Source: Williamsia muralis
Lineage (GTDB): Bacteria > Actinomycetota > Actinomycetes > Mycobacteriales > Mycobacteriaceae
Length of the DNA: 64,000 bases
Direction: 5' to 3'
NCBI RefSeq assembly: GCF_002735905.1
Contig: NZ_PEBD01000008.1
Location: forward strand, 496,001-560,000
The number at the start of each line of letters is the position of its first letter. The first letter of the stretch is position 1. The translations under genes and the position numbers were made by a program. Of this stretch, positions 55,301 to 62,677 are shown one piece after another. The notes beneath the pieces are model-generated. The model made no database searches. It saw only the letters and a list, made by a program, of their open reading frames with translations, and was not told the DNA's origin.

Positions 55301-55769
55301 GTGCGACAACGTGCTCGACGTACGCAACAGCTACACCTTCTACGGCAAAGAGCTGAGTTTTGATGCCGCACCGGACGACCCGCCAGTGCACACCTACCGC
55401 AACACCGCATCCAACTCCGGCGGCGAGCAGGAGAAGCTGGTGGCGTTCTGTCTGGCTGCGGCCTTGAGCTTTTCGCTGAGCCACGGCGAGGACCATCGTC
55501 CGGGGTTTGCGCCACTCATGCTCGACGAGGCGTTCAGCAAGTCCGACGAGACCTTCAGTTCGCAGTCACTCCGCGCATTCGAACAGTTCGGGTTCCAGCT
55601 GATCATCGCCGCTCCGATTCGCATGGTGGGTATCGTGGAACCGTTCATCGGCCAGGTCATCCTGGTGGACAAGCAAATCGGCGATACGGGCGCCCGGTCG
55701 GATGCACGCGCGGCCACGTTCGGAGAGTTGGCGAAGGCGCGGGCGTCGTCGGGCCGACGCGAACCATGA
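52311..55769 (+). CDS. jetC: JetC / MksB, SMC-like ATPase
   Basis: An 1152-residue SMC-like motor. Walker A GPSGSGKS at residues 68-75, ABC signature SGGEQ from residue 1036, Walker B PLMLDEAF with D1072/E1073, and a final FGFQLIIAAP strand. The centre is coiled coil (residues ~330-440 and ~660-780) around a hinge-like region near 500-640. All ATPase motifs are intact, so loop extrusion is expected to be active. In Wadjet this motor finds small circular DNA and JetD cuts it. Here JetD is missing and the next gene overlaps by 4 bp. Confidence 0.95.
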   Translation: MTEILEVDAAGGSRPVDRDTPSPLAAPAGKRTLNIGQFRLTRLQLVNWGTFDGYKDYPIDERGVMLTGPSGSGKSSMMDGHSVVLLPTYDQVFNASADLSAKGAKKAARSMADYVRGAWAENDDRYNQSQVQYLRADGATWSAIAATYDNGAGSATTAVAIKWFPGSGTDGSSLRSWYQLHDGHFDLLGLNTWAQNGFDIRRYRSANPTVECFDVQSAYQEALRRRVGIGQSSAALSLMGKAKAMKNVGDLNLFIRTYMLDRPDTYAKAERLVENFTQLDEAYQAAARANAQEQVLRPIPAAWETYCSAEESTTRAGTLLGPPMRAFMREHRLTLLQQRLDQIDADRMRLDNEVANWENLADEREERHSSLRDQLTAEKGELTTLESELKSFEAQVTARNRAYERYATLVGGLGEQTPETQDEFAALRMRAPEIARAAREAADRLATTAHSFFAAETDARREFEAVVEELASLNTRRSLLPREVLAQRDGIAQATGVPPAELPFAAELIDVDPAAKDRWAGAAERVLRGLGMTMLVPARHRTTIGEFVNRTNIGGVLEYRVYQEDSAVAADPVRGSLAEKLIVDRKHPAGAWLATVVAHSAEHICVDLPSQLDDHTLAVTPQGLVKSGRDRFRKDDRRSVSDRTQWILGSNTDGKRTALEELKAELEFRYQQARQAAQDKRDLLEQNRERAKNADALTGYASWAELNWWSSRRDADELNARIDRVRENRVDLAELEEQVEIARADWREAVARVGALGDQLGHIGSDWDRWFAEFEQVKNEGTKLDDSDREYLAEVLAETLADGGKTLTLDNYGEVRSDLRNSLEAVVGKANAERDGAENRIVRAAEAFLREWPEAAANLSATVEYASDLVSIHQSLVEHGLASTQQRFRQLITTDISHSVSNLYKEIGDTNKRITQGIAEVNIGLRRVDFNEGTYLQIAQLHNPTDESREFGKIVDAMIRDAPAAKSGDGAVLARQFYRIRGLVARLTGTDAENRRWCDNVLDVRNSYTFYGKELSFDAAPDDPPVHTYRNTASNSGGEQEKLVAFCLAAALSFSLSHGEDHRPGFAPLMLDEAFSKSDETFSSQSLRAFEQFGFQLIIAAPIRMVGIVEPFIGQVILVDKQIGDTGARSDARAATFGELAKARASSGRREP

Positions 55770-56848
55770 GCACGACGTTGTCGATGCGGCAATGGAACCG
55801 CACCCTCCTGCAGCGTCAGCATCTACTCGAGAGAGTGGACGAAGACGTCCTCGAGGTGCTCGACCGTTGCGTCGGCCTCCAGTCGCAAGACCCGAAGTCC
55901 GCGTTCTACGGCCTCTGGTCGCGAATCGCCGACTTCGACCCCGCTGATCTCGATCAGCTGATCGATGAACGCGAGGTGGTGCGAATTGCTCTGCTGCGCA
56001 GCACTGTCTTCCTCATCGACAGTGAGGATGCGCGATGGATCCGGCCGCTCACTCAACCTCTGATGGACAAGGTGTTGCGGTCGAACCACTACAAGCTGAT
56101 CGGTGATGCCGATCCCACTGAGGTGGTGGACTACGGACGAGAGTTGTTGCGCGGCAATCAGATGACTGTCAAGGACCTCAAGACGGCGTTGTCGGAGCGC
56201 TGGCCGGCAGCAGATGCATCGTCGCTGGTGACAGTGGTGCGCTGCCTGGAGTCATTGGTTCAGGTGCCCCCGCGGGGCACGTGGCGAGGTTCTGCGACCA
56301 CGACCTATCAGCTGTTCGACGACTGGTGCGGGTCGGGCGAACCTGCCGTGACCGGCGACGAAGCCATCGCCGATCTGGTCCGGCTCTACCTGCGTGGGTT
56401 CGGCCCGGCATCGATCAACGGCATTCAGACGTGGTCGGGGATAACCGGTCTGCGCCCGATCGTGGAGGCGATGGAAGCGGACTGGGAGCTCGCGAAGCTG
56501 CAGGGGCCCGACGGCGAGGAACTCTTCGACATCGAAGGCCTGGCGCCGGCCGACGAGGGGGTCGATGCGCCCGCCCGTCTGGTTGCGCCCTTCGACAACA
56601 TCGTGCTGGCCCAGGGTGCCGATCGTCGACGGGTGATCGACGACGACGTGTTCAAGAAGACAACCACGCCCAACGGCCGTTCCCCCGGATTCGTCCTTGT
56701 CGACGGTCGGGTGGCGGGTATCTGGAATCCCCGCAAGGACGGCAAGCGAATCACGGTGGAGGTCGAGTACCTGCTGAAGGTGTCCGCAGCGGATCGCCGC
56801 GCAGTCGACCGCGAGCGCGATCAGCTGATCGAGTTCTGCAACTCATGA
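55766..56848 (+). CDS. AlkZ/YcaQ-like winged-helix DNA glycosylase (HTH_42) in the JetD position
   Basis: A 360-residue protein of the HTH_42 (PF06224) family, which includes AlkZ and YcaQ, glycosylases that unhook bulky and cross-linked alkyl bases. RQHLLERVDEDVLEVLDRCVGLQSQDPKSAFYGLWSRI is the family start; the catalytic Gln-x-Gln motif is Q39-S40-Q41, the AlkZ type rather than the YcaQ type (Gln-x-Asp). A basic RGF/winged-helix core and a C-terminal beta region (VDGRVAGIW, ITVEVEYLLKV) follow. None of the JetD Toprim/DUF2220 motifs is visible. The ATGA overlap with jetC ties it to the operon. Confidence 0.88.
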   Translation: MSTTLSMRQWNRTLLQRQHLLERVDEDVLEVLDRCVGLQSQDPKSAFYGLWSRIADFDPADLDQLIDEREVVRIALLRSTVFLIDSEDARWIRPLTQPLMDKVLRSNHYKLIGDADPTEVVDYGRELLRGNQMTVKDLKTALSERWPAADASSLVTVVRCLESLVQVPPRGTWRGSATTTYQLFDDWCGSGEPAVTGDEAIADLVRLYLRGFGPASINGIQTWSGITGLRPIVEAMEADWELAKLQGPDGEELFDIEGLAPADEGVDAPARLVAPFDNIVLAQGADRRRVIDDDVFKKTTTPNGRSPGFVLVDGRVAGIWNPRKDGKRITVEVEYLLKVSAADRRAVDRERDQLIEFCNS

Positions 56849-56906
56849 ACGCCTCACGCCCCACCTGCGGTCACCTTCGCTCAGATCTGCACCTGGCCCG
56901 GCTGCC

Positions 56907-57746
56907 ATGACCATCCAGGATCTGCCGCCCGGTACGACGAAGGGGCGTCGGCACAACGACACCCCGGTTGCGGAAGCAGTCGACAAACGAATGCTGCCGG
57001 TTTACGAGGCTGATGCCATCGACGTCCCGTTCGTGATCGCGGGCAACTTCGAGGTGATGGCGCGTAACACGTTCTGGGAGGAGCATTCCCATCCCACGCA
57101 TGAGCTGCTCTGGACGGAGCGGGGAGCGTCGACGGCCACCATCGGGTCACGGATCTGGGCGATCACACCGTCTGTGGGTCTGTGGGTGCCGGCGGGCGTA
57201 CGACATTCGGGATGGACACCGGAGGGCATCACCTTGCGTGCCGCCCAGTTCAGTTTCCGTGCAGCTCCGTCGATCTCGGCCGAGCCGGTGGCGGTCGAGA
57301 TGTCCACGTTACTGTTGTTGCTGCTCGATCGGCTGACGGTCGACGGGCTGGACCCCTCCTCGCGGACGGCGACAGAGGCGATGGTGCTGGACGTGCTGGC
57401 CCCCGCGAGGCACGAGGTGTCGCTGCGAGTGCCGACGGCGGCGCTCCTTTCGCCGATCGTCGCGGCGATTCGGGCCGACCCCAGCGACTCGACTACGTTG
57501 GCACAGTGGGCAGTTCGACTCGATGTCAGCACCCGCACCATCACCAGGGTCTTCCACGCCGAAACCGGTGTCGGGTTCAGCCGATGGATCGCGACGGCGC
57601 GAGCCCAGCACGCCATCGAGCTACTTGCCCGGGGCGAGGCGATCGACGAGGTCGCCTACAGCGTCGGCTACCGGTCGGCGAGTGCATTCGGCACGGCCTT
57701 TCGGCGGGTCACCGGGATGAGCCCGGGACGATTCCGCGCCCACTGA
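56907..57746 (+). CDS. AraC-family transcriptional regulator
   Basis: A 279-residue regulator. The N-terminal ~100 residues resemble a cupin ligand domain (HSHPTHELLWTERG, VGLWVPAGVRHSGW), and the C-terminus carries two helix-turn-helix units (LAQWAVRLDVSTRTITRVFHAETGVGFSRW; EVAYSVGYRSASAFGTAFRRVTGMSPGRFR). It starts 58 bases after the glycosylase-like gene on the same strand, so it may be transcribed with the Jet operon or separately. No operator is obvious. Confidence 0.9.
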   Translation: MTIQDLPPGTTKGRRHNDTPVAEAVDKRMLPVYEADAIDVPFVIAGNFEVMARNTFWEEHSHPTHELLWTERGASTATIGSRIWAITPSVGLWVPAGVRHSGWTPEGITLRAAQFSFRAAPSISAEPVAVEMSTLLLLLLDRLTVDGLDPSSRTATEAMVLDVLAPARHEVSLRVPTAALLSPIVAAIRADPSDSTTLAQWAVRLDVSTRTITRVFHAETGVGFSRWIATARAQHAIELLARGEAIDEVAYSVGYRSASAFGTAFRRVTGMSPGRFRAH

Positions 57747-57812
57747 CAGTGTGAACAGATCGAGCACGCAACGGCCGCGATAGCTATCGCACTGCCCCAA
57801 ATCGGGTTTCGA

Positions 57813-59213
57813 TCAGGACTGTGAGAGCGCCTCACCGGCGAGACGCCGCCGAACTTCTATTGCTTCGTCCAGCCGTTGTGCCAGTCCAGGATTCCTGCGA
57901 ACGATCGGATCGAGGGTTGCCCGCGGGACTGCGATGACCGTGGTGTCGACGACCGCGTGCGCGCCGGCAATGACCTTCTGCCGGGTGAGGGCCGTCATGC
58001 CCAGGTATTCACCCGCGCTCAGATCGCCGACCCCCAGTTCGCCCCCGTCTTCCGTCGGCACGTTCAGGGCCACCGAGCCTGTCACGATGAAGAGCATGTG
58101 GTCGGCCACCGTCTTGGCGCGCAGGATCACCTCGCCTCCGCAGTACTGCAGCACTTTCGAGTTCTGGATGATCATCTCCGTGTCCTCGGTGCCGATGTGG
58201 AGCCTCGGTGCGATTGTGGCCATTTCTGCGGCCACGAGATCACGTTCTCCGTCGAGGCTGTACTCAGCGTCGTCGAGATGTAGGCCGGCTCGGCGTGAGG
58301 CGTACCACGCCCTGTGAAGCAGGGTGGATCTCGTGGGCCCTTCGTGCGCAGGGGCGCTCACCGGCACTGTCACCTTGTACTTCGCCTCGCCCAGGTCGGT
58401 AACCGTGGCGTCAAGCCTCGGGTTGCGGAGAGGCAGATCGCGGGCGACTTCGAGAAGGGTGGAGGCGATCATCCCGGGCGCGTCATTGGCGGAGTACTGA
58501 AGGGTGGCGATCGAATTGAACGTCGGACCCTGGATGCGGCTCAAGTTCGTGAAGGAACCGGTTGCGAGCATGGCGTTGGGAATGATCTGGAGTCCATTGC
58601 CCGTGTCGATATGAACTGCTCGCCAGTTGACCTCGACCACACGGCCTCTGGCTGCAGCGGTGTCGAGCCAGTCGCCGATCCGAAAGGGCTGTTCGAACAG
58701 CAGGAGCAGTCCGGCGATGATCGGTCCGACTGCGTTCTGCAGAGCCAGACCGATGACGATCGACGTCACCCCCAGCGCAGTGAACAATCCGCCGACATCG
58801 GTGCCCCAGACCCACGAGAAGAGGACGCCCAGGCTGATGACGATCAGCACCAACCGGCCCAGGTCGACAAAAATCGATGGCAAGCGCTCGCGCCATGACC
58901 CTGCGCGAGCTTCGCCGAACAGGACCGCATTGGCGCCGGAGAGCACGAACAGGATGATCAAGAAGCCGAAGACCGTTGCAATGATCCGCGTCCAGGTGGC
59001 GTCCACATCTGCGCCGTCGACCTGGTCGATGAGGAGCAGAAGTGCCAACAGCGGCAGAACGTAATTACGCAACAGAACAACAGGTTTGGCGTAGCTACTC
59101 GATCGTCTGACGAGGAATGCATGAACTTCCGTCAAGACCAGCAGTAAGACAGGCAGTCCGACGACCACCGCGAGTGCCGGCCAGAACCATTCTTGGTCGG
59201 TGAGCTCATTCAT
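57813..59213 (-). CDS. MscS-type channel with cyclic-nucleotide-binding-like domain
   Basis: A 466-residue protein. Three or four transmembrane helices occupy residues ~10-165, ending in the MscS pore helix (ALGVTSIVIGLALQNAVGPIIAGLLLLFEQPFRIGDW), then the beta and vestibule domains, and a C-terminal cNMP-binding fold (residues ~330-450). The phosphate-binding cassette is unusual: G401-E402 is followed by G405-M406 where Glu is expected, and Ala replaces the usual Arg near 416. Its start overlaps the cyclase stop by 8 bp. The pair resembles M. tuberculosis Rv2434c/Rv2435c as I recall them. Confidence 0.9.
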   Translation of the reverse strand: MNELTDQEWFWPALAVVVGLPVLLLVLTEVHAFLVRRSSSYAKPVVLLRNYVLPLLALLLLIDQVDGADVDATWTRIIATVFGFLIILFVLSGANAVLFGEARAGSWRERLPSIFVDLGRLVLIVISLGVLFSWVWGTDVGGLFTALGVTSIVIGLALQNAVGPIIAGLLLLFEQPFRIGDWLDTAAARGRVVEVNWRAVHIDTGNGLQIIPNAMLATGSFTNLSRIQGPTFNSIATLQYSANDAPGMIASTLLEVARDLPLRNPRLDATVTDLGEAKYKVTVPVSAPAHEGPTRSTLLHRAWYASRRAGLHLDDAEYSLDGERDLVAAEMATIAPRLHIGTEDTEMIIQNSKVLQYCGGEVILRAKTVADHMLFIVTGSVALNVPTEDGGELGVGDLSAGEYLGMTALTRQKVIAGAHAVVDTTVIAVPRATLDPIVRRNPGLAQRLDEAIEVRRRLAGEALSQS

Positions 59214-61356
59214 CGTCGCTCCTCACGGTCAACACCCACACGGACTCCGTACCGTCTACGCCTTGCACCGTGCCGGCGTCGATGAACGAATACATGCCCG
59301 AGAGGTTTGAGCGGACGCGGTCGCTGACGAAGATCCCCGGATCCCCGGTGGCCGAACGGACCCGGTGGGCGAGGTCCAAGGCCTCACCCCACAGGTCGTA
59401 CATCATGGTCTTCTGACCGATCAATCCGCTGGAGACCGGCCCGCTGTCGATGCCTGCACGCAGGGCCAGTCGCGCATTGTGCCGCGCATTGAAACGCTGC
59501 ACTATTTTGCTGAGTTCGATGGCGAAAGCCACTGTGCGCCCAGCATGATCGACCCGCGGGACCACCAGGCCGCATGTGGCCAGGAACCCGTTGCGCAGAC
59601 CACGGACCCGTTCGATTCCACGAAGCTCGGCGGCGGCCTCGAACTCGTCGATGAGCGTGTTGAGCAAGCCCAGCGACTCGGTCGACGACAGAGTGCCGGC
59701 GAACTCCTCGTATCCGATGACTTCGGCGAATATCACCGACACGTTTCGGTGGTCTGTCGTGATGATCTCCTCGCCGTCGCGATACCGGCGTGCCACAGGC
59801 TCTGGCATCAGCGTTCGTAGCAGCTCCTCGTTTTCTTGTTGCTGCTGTTCGAGGAGTTGCTGCTTGGTCTGCAGGCTTGCACTCATGTCGTTGAATGCCG
59901 CTGCGAGGTCTCCAAATTCGTCTTTCGACCGCACCGGCACGGTCGCGCCGAGGTTGCCGGAACTGACCTCTCGAACGGCGTCGGAGAGGACTTTCAGAGG
60001 CCGGGTGAATACTCGCGCGAGTACCAGCGACAGCAGGCAGATCACCAATACGATGGCCGCAGTTGACAACGCGATGTCCCGCGCAAAGTCGTTGACCGGT
60101 TCGAACGCTTCGTCTTCGTCGATCTTCGCCACGAGAACCCAGTCCAGACCGGGGATGTCGACCGGCCCATAAGCGACCAGCGATGTGGGTCCGCTGTAGT
60201 CGCGCTCGATCCTCACACCGTGCTCACCGACGAGCGCGGCATTGACCGCCGGTGTGTCCACTGGCTGCAGCAGAATCGACCCGCCCACGGCGATTTGGCG
60301 TTTTGCGATGGCGGGGTCGGTGCCTGAGTTGATGACGTCGGACTCATAACCTGCGGGGTCGGTGACCAGTTTGCGGGCGACCGACCTCATCACCTTGTCT
60401 GCGCCGGCAAGGTAGGTTTCGCCGGTATCGCCGAGACCATCTCTGTTCCAGCCCTCGTCGCCGGTCATCACCTCGTTGATCTCGTCGATGGAGATCTGCA
60501 ACGCGAGGACGCCGGTGATGGCGTTGCCGGCTCCGATCGGTGCCAATACCCAGGCAGTGGGCAAGTCGAAGGACGCCGGGTATCTTTCGAAGTCGGTGAT
60601 GAGTGTGTCGTCCACGGACGTTGCCTGCATCATCTGCTGATAGCCGTCGGTCAACACGGTGCCTTTGTACGGGCCGTCATCGAGGTTTGTGCCGAGATCG
60701 ACACCCTTGTAGGCGCTGTAGACCACGTTGCCCGAGGTGTCGAGAATGAGCGAGTCCTCGAACCCGAATCGTGTTGTGAGGTCACCGAAAAAGCTCTGGT
60801 ACCGCTTGTTCGCCTGCGTCCACGGGCTCGGATCGCCTGCATCGACCATGGCGATTGCGGCGTCCGTGTCGCCTTCCGCGGGGACCGTGTACATAGACTG
60901 CAGGTAACGAGCGGCGTTGCCGGCGGGTTCGAACATGGCCGGGTCTGCCGTCCGGCCTGTGCTGCTGCTGAGCCTTGGCGCGAAGACGTCTTGGTAGTAG
61001 GCATCCAGCCTGGGTTCCGCGCCCTCCGGCAGGGGCGCGTTCTCCAATTGCTCGAATCCTTCGGTGAATTCACGGGCAGCGTTGATTGTGGTGGCTCCGT
61101 GGGTGATGACCGTTGCCGAGTCAGCCACGTTCGTGAAGAAGGCCGTGATCTCACGAGCCCGTGATTCCCGAAGCTGAGTCAGACGGTCGAACTCGGCTTG
61201 GCGTAGCGAATCAGTACCTGACCGATACCCGATTGCGCCGGTGATGAGGACCGAGATGACGCTGACGCTGAGCAACATGATCAGGAGTTTCGACTGGATG
61301 CCGATCGAATGCTTTCGTCTTGCAATATCGCCGAGTGCATTCCAAAACCTGGGCAT
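59206..61356 (-). CDS. Membrane class III nucleotidyl cyclase homologue, catalytic residues altered
   Basis: A 716-residue receptor-like protein: a first transmembrane helix (~22-44), a large extracytoplasmic sensor domain of dCache type (~45-410), a second helix (~415-437), a HAMP domain (~440-492), a short coiled coil (LLEQQQQENEELL) and a class III cyclase domain (~540-710). Metal-binding Asp 1 is E545 (FAEV), Asp 2 is N589 (RNGF for GDGY), the purine Lys position is R585, and the transition-state Asn is D661; D654 and R665 are kept. Activity is therefore doubtful. ATG 61356 follows TGGAG. Confidence 0.9.
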   Translation of the reverse strand: MPRFWNALGDIARRKHSIGIQSKLLIMLLSVSVISVLITGAIGYRSGTDSLRQAEFDRLTQLRESRAREITAFFTNVADSATVITHGATTINAAREFTEGFEQLENAPLPEGAEPRLDAYYQDVFAPRLSSSTGRTADPAMFEPAGNAARYLQSMYTVPAEGDTDAAIAMVDAGDPSPWTQANKRYQSFFGDLTTRFGFEDSLILDTSGNVVYSAYKGVDLGTNLDDGPYKGTVLTDGYQQMMQATSVDDTLITDFERYPASFDLPTAWVLAPIGAGNAITGVLALQISIDEINEVMTGDEGWNRDGLGDTGETYLAGADKVMRSVARKLVTDPAGYESDVINSGTDPAIAKRQIAVGGSILLQPVDTPAVNAALVGEHGVRIERDYSGPTSLVAYGPVDIPGLDWVLVAKIDEDEAFEPVNDFARDIALSTAAIVLVICLLSLVLARVFTRPLKVLSDAVREVSSGNLGATVPVRSKDEFGDLAAAFNDMSASLQTKQQLLEQQQQENEELLRTLMPEPVARRYRDGEEIITTDHRNVSVIFAEVIGYEEFAGTLSSTESLGLLNTLIDEFEAAAELRGIERVRGLRNGFLATCGLVVPRVDHAGRTVAFAIELSKIVQRFNARHNARLALRAGIDSGPVSSGLIGQKTMMYDLWGEALDLAHRVRSATGDPGIFVSDRVRSNLSGMYSFIDAGTVQGVDGTESVWVLTVRSDDE

Positions 61357-61591
61357 CAACCATCACTCCATCTGCCGGGCCAATTGGCAACTGCAGCCAC
61401 CAGGCAGATCGTAGCGAATTGTGAATCGGTGAGTGGCTTTTGTAAGGCAGCATGCCACCGTGAGTATTGAGAATGTTCGAAAGGTCGACACGTGGTTGTT
61501 TCTTCAGGGAGTGTGTCGGATTCTCGTCCCGCGCGGCGATCTGTTGCCGAGAACCGAGGTTCGCAGGGCGACAGAAGGCAGGGGATTCGGT

Positions 61592-62236
61592 TTACGTGTG
61601 GCGAGCTTTGTTCCAGAATTGATGGGTGAGCCCGCTAGGTGAAGTGACGGTCTCGACCACGAAACCGTCTTCGACATCGGGTAGGCCATCCAAGAGAGAT
61701 ACGCCCCGTCCAAGCGTGACGGGCACGATCGTCAGGTGCATGAAGTCAACAAGGTCGGCTTGCAGGAACTGCCGCACGGTCAACGGCCCTCCACCAAGAC
61801 GAATGTCCCTGCCGTTGGCCGCTTCACGGGCCATTCGAAGCACCTCTTGGGGTGGCGCATCGACGAAGTGGAAGCTGGTGCCGTTGGAAAACTCGATGCT
61901 CGGGCGTGGGTGGTGGGTCATGACGAACACTGGGGTGTGAAAGGGCGGTTCATCGCCCCACCAACCGCGCCACCCGTCGTCAGGCCAGTCTCCGGTTTGG
62001 GGACCAAACTTGCGGCGGCCCATGATTTCCGCGCCGATGCCCTGGCCCCACAGGCTGGTCACGGCGCGGTCCAAGGTGATTGGGTCGTCTACCTGGTCGA
62101 TCCCGTGGATGACGCGTCCGTCGAACCAATCGAAGAGCTGGCCGGCATCGCCGATCGGGGCGTCAAACGTCACGTACTCGCCCGCGGCATAGCCATCCAG
62201 CGATACGTTCATGTTGTGGACTCGGGTGCGGGACAA
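61592..62236 (-). CDS. RibD/DHFR-fold reductase
   Basis: A 214-residue dihydrofolate-reductase-fold protein of the RibD C-terminal class. RVHNMNVSLDGYAAG opens the fold, MGRRKFGPQTGDWPDD gives the NADPH loop, GRDIRLGGGPLTVRQFLQADLVDFMHLTIVPVTLGRGVSLLDGL is the family core. These small reductases act on pteridine or deaminated flavin precursors, but many are orphan. TTG 62236 is chosen because AGGAG lies six bases upstream and the conserved 'V-H-N' start is then included. Confidence 0.85.
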   Translation of the reverse strand: MSRTRVHNMNVSLDGYAAGEYVTFDAPIGDAGQLFDWFDGRVIHGIDQVDDPITLDRAVTSLWGQGIGAEIMGRRKFGPQTGDWPDDGWRGWWGDEPPFHTPVFVMTHHPRPSIEFSNGTSFHFVDAPPQEVLRMAREAANGRDIRLGGGPLTVRQFLQADLVDFMHLTIVPVTLGRGVSLLDGLPDVEDGFVVETVTSPSGLTHQFWNKARHT

Positions 62237-62677
62237 AGGGGGCTCCTGGATGGTCGAATCGACTGGTACAGGTAAATAGACCGCACGAGACGACGAAACT
62301 AATCGCAGCCAAACAGGTTGTGCTGCGATCTCGCCCGGTTGGCGGATTGATGAGTGGACCGAGAACGAATTGCTGTTCGGGGGGCTGTATCTCTGCAGTG
62401 TCCGCCGAGGTCGATGCTCTGTTACCTGGAATGCCGAATGTGGTGAACACCGAGCGATGTGACTTCGGCTGGCTCGAAAATCTGAGCGCCCGCACAACGT
62501 TTGCACGTGGTGAGCGAGGTGCGACCATTGGCGCGGAGGATCCCTGGGTAAGTCGATGTGAATCGTGTTCGGTACGTATTATTTTTACATGCTGGAAGCG
62601 GTGGGGAGCTCGTCGAGTTATTACGGCGGTGTGGCGCTCAGGTTTGTCCGGAGAGGATTGTTGCGGGGACGGGTCTC
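62237..62677. other. Intergenic region before the last gene
   Basis: About 440 bases between the reductase and the start of the hypothetical gene. Short open frames on both strands lack ribosome sites and family resemblance. Base composition here is lower in GC than nearby (a TTATTTTTAC stretch near 62580), which may mark the promoter of the next gene or a small insertion scar. Nothing else is recognised. Confidence 0.4.
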
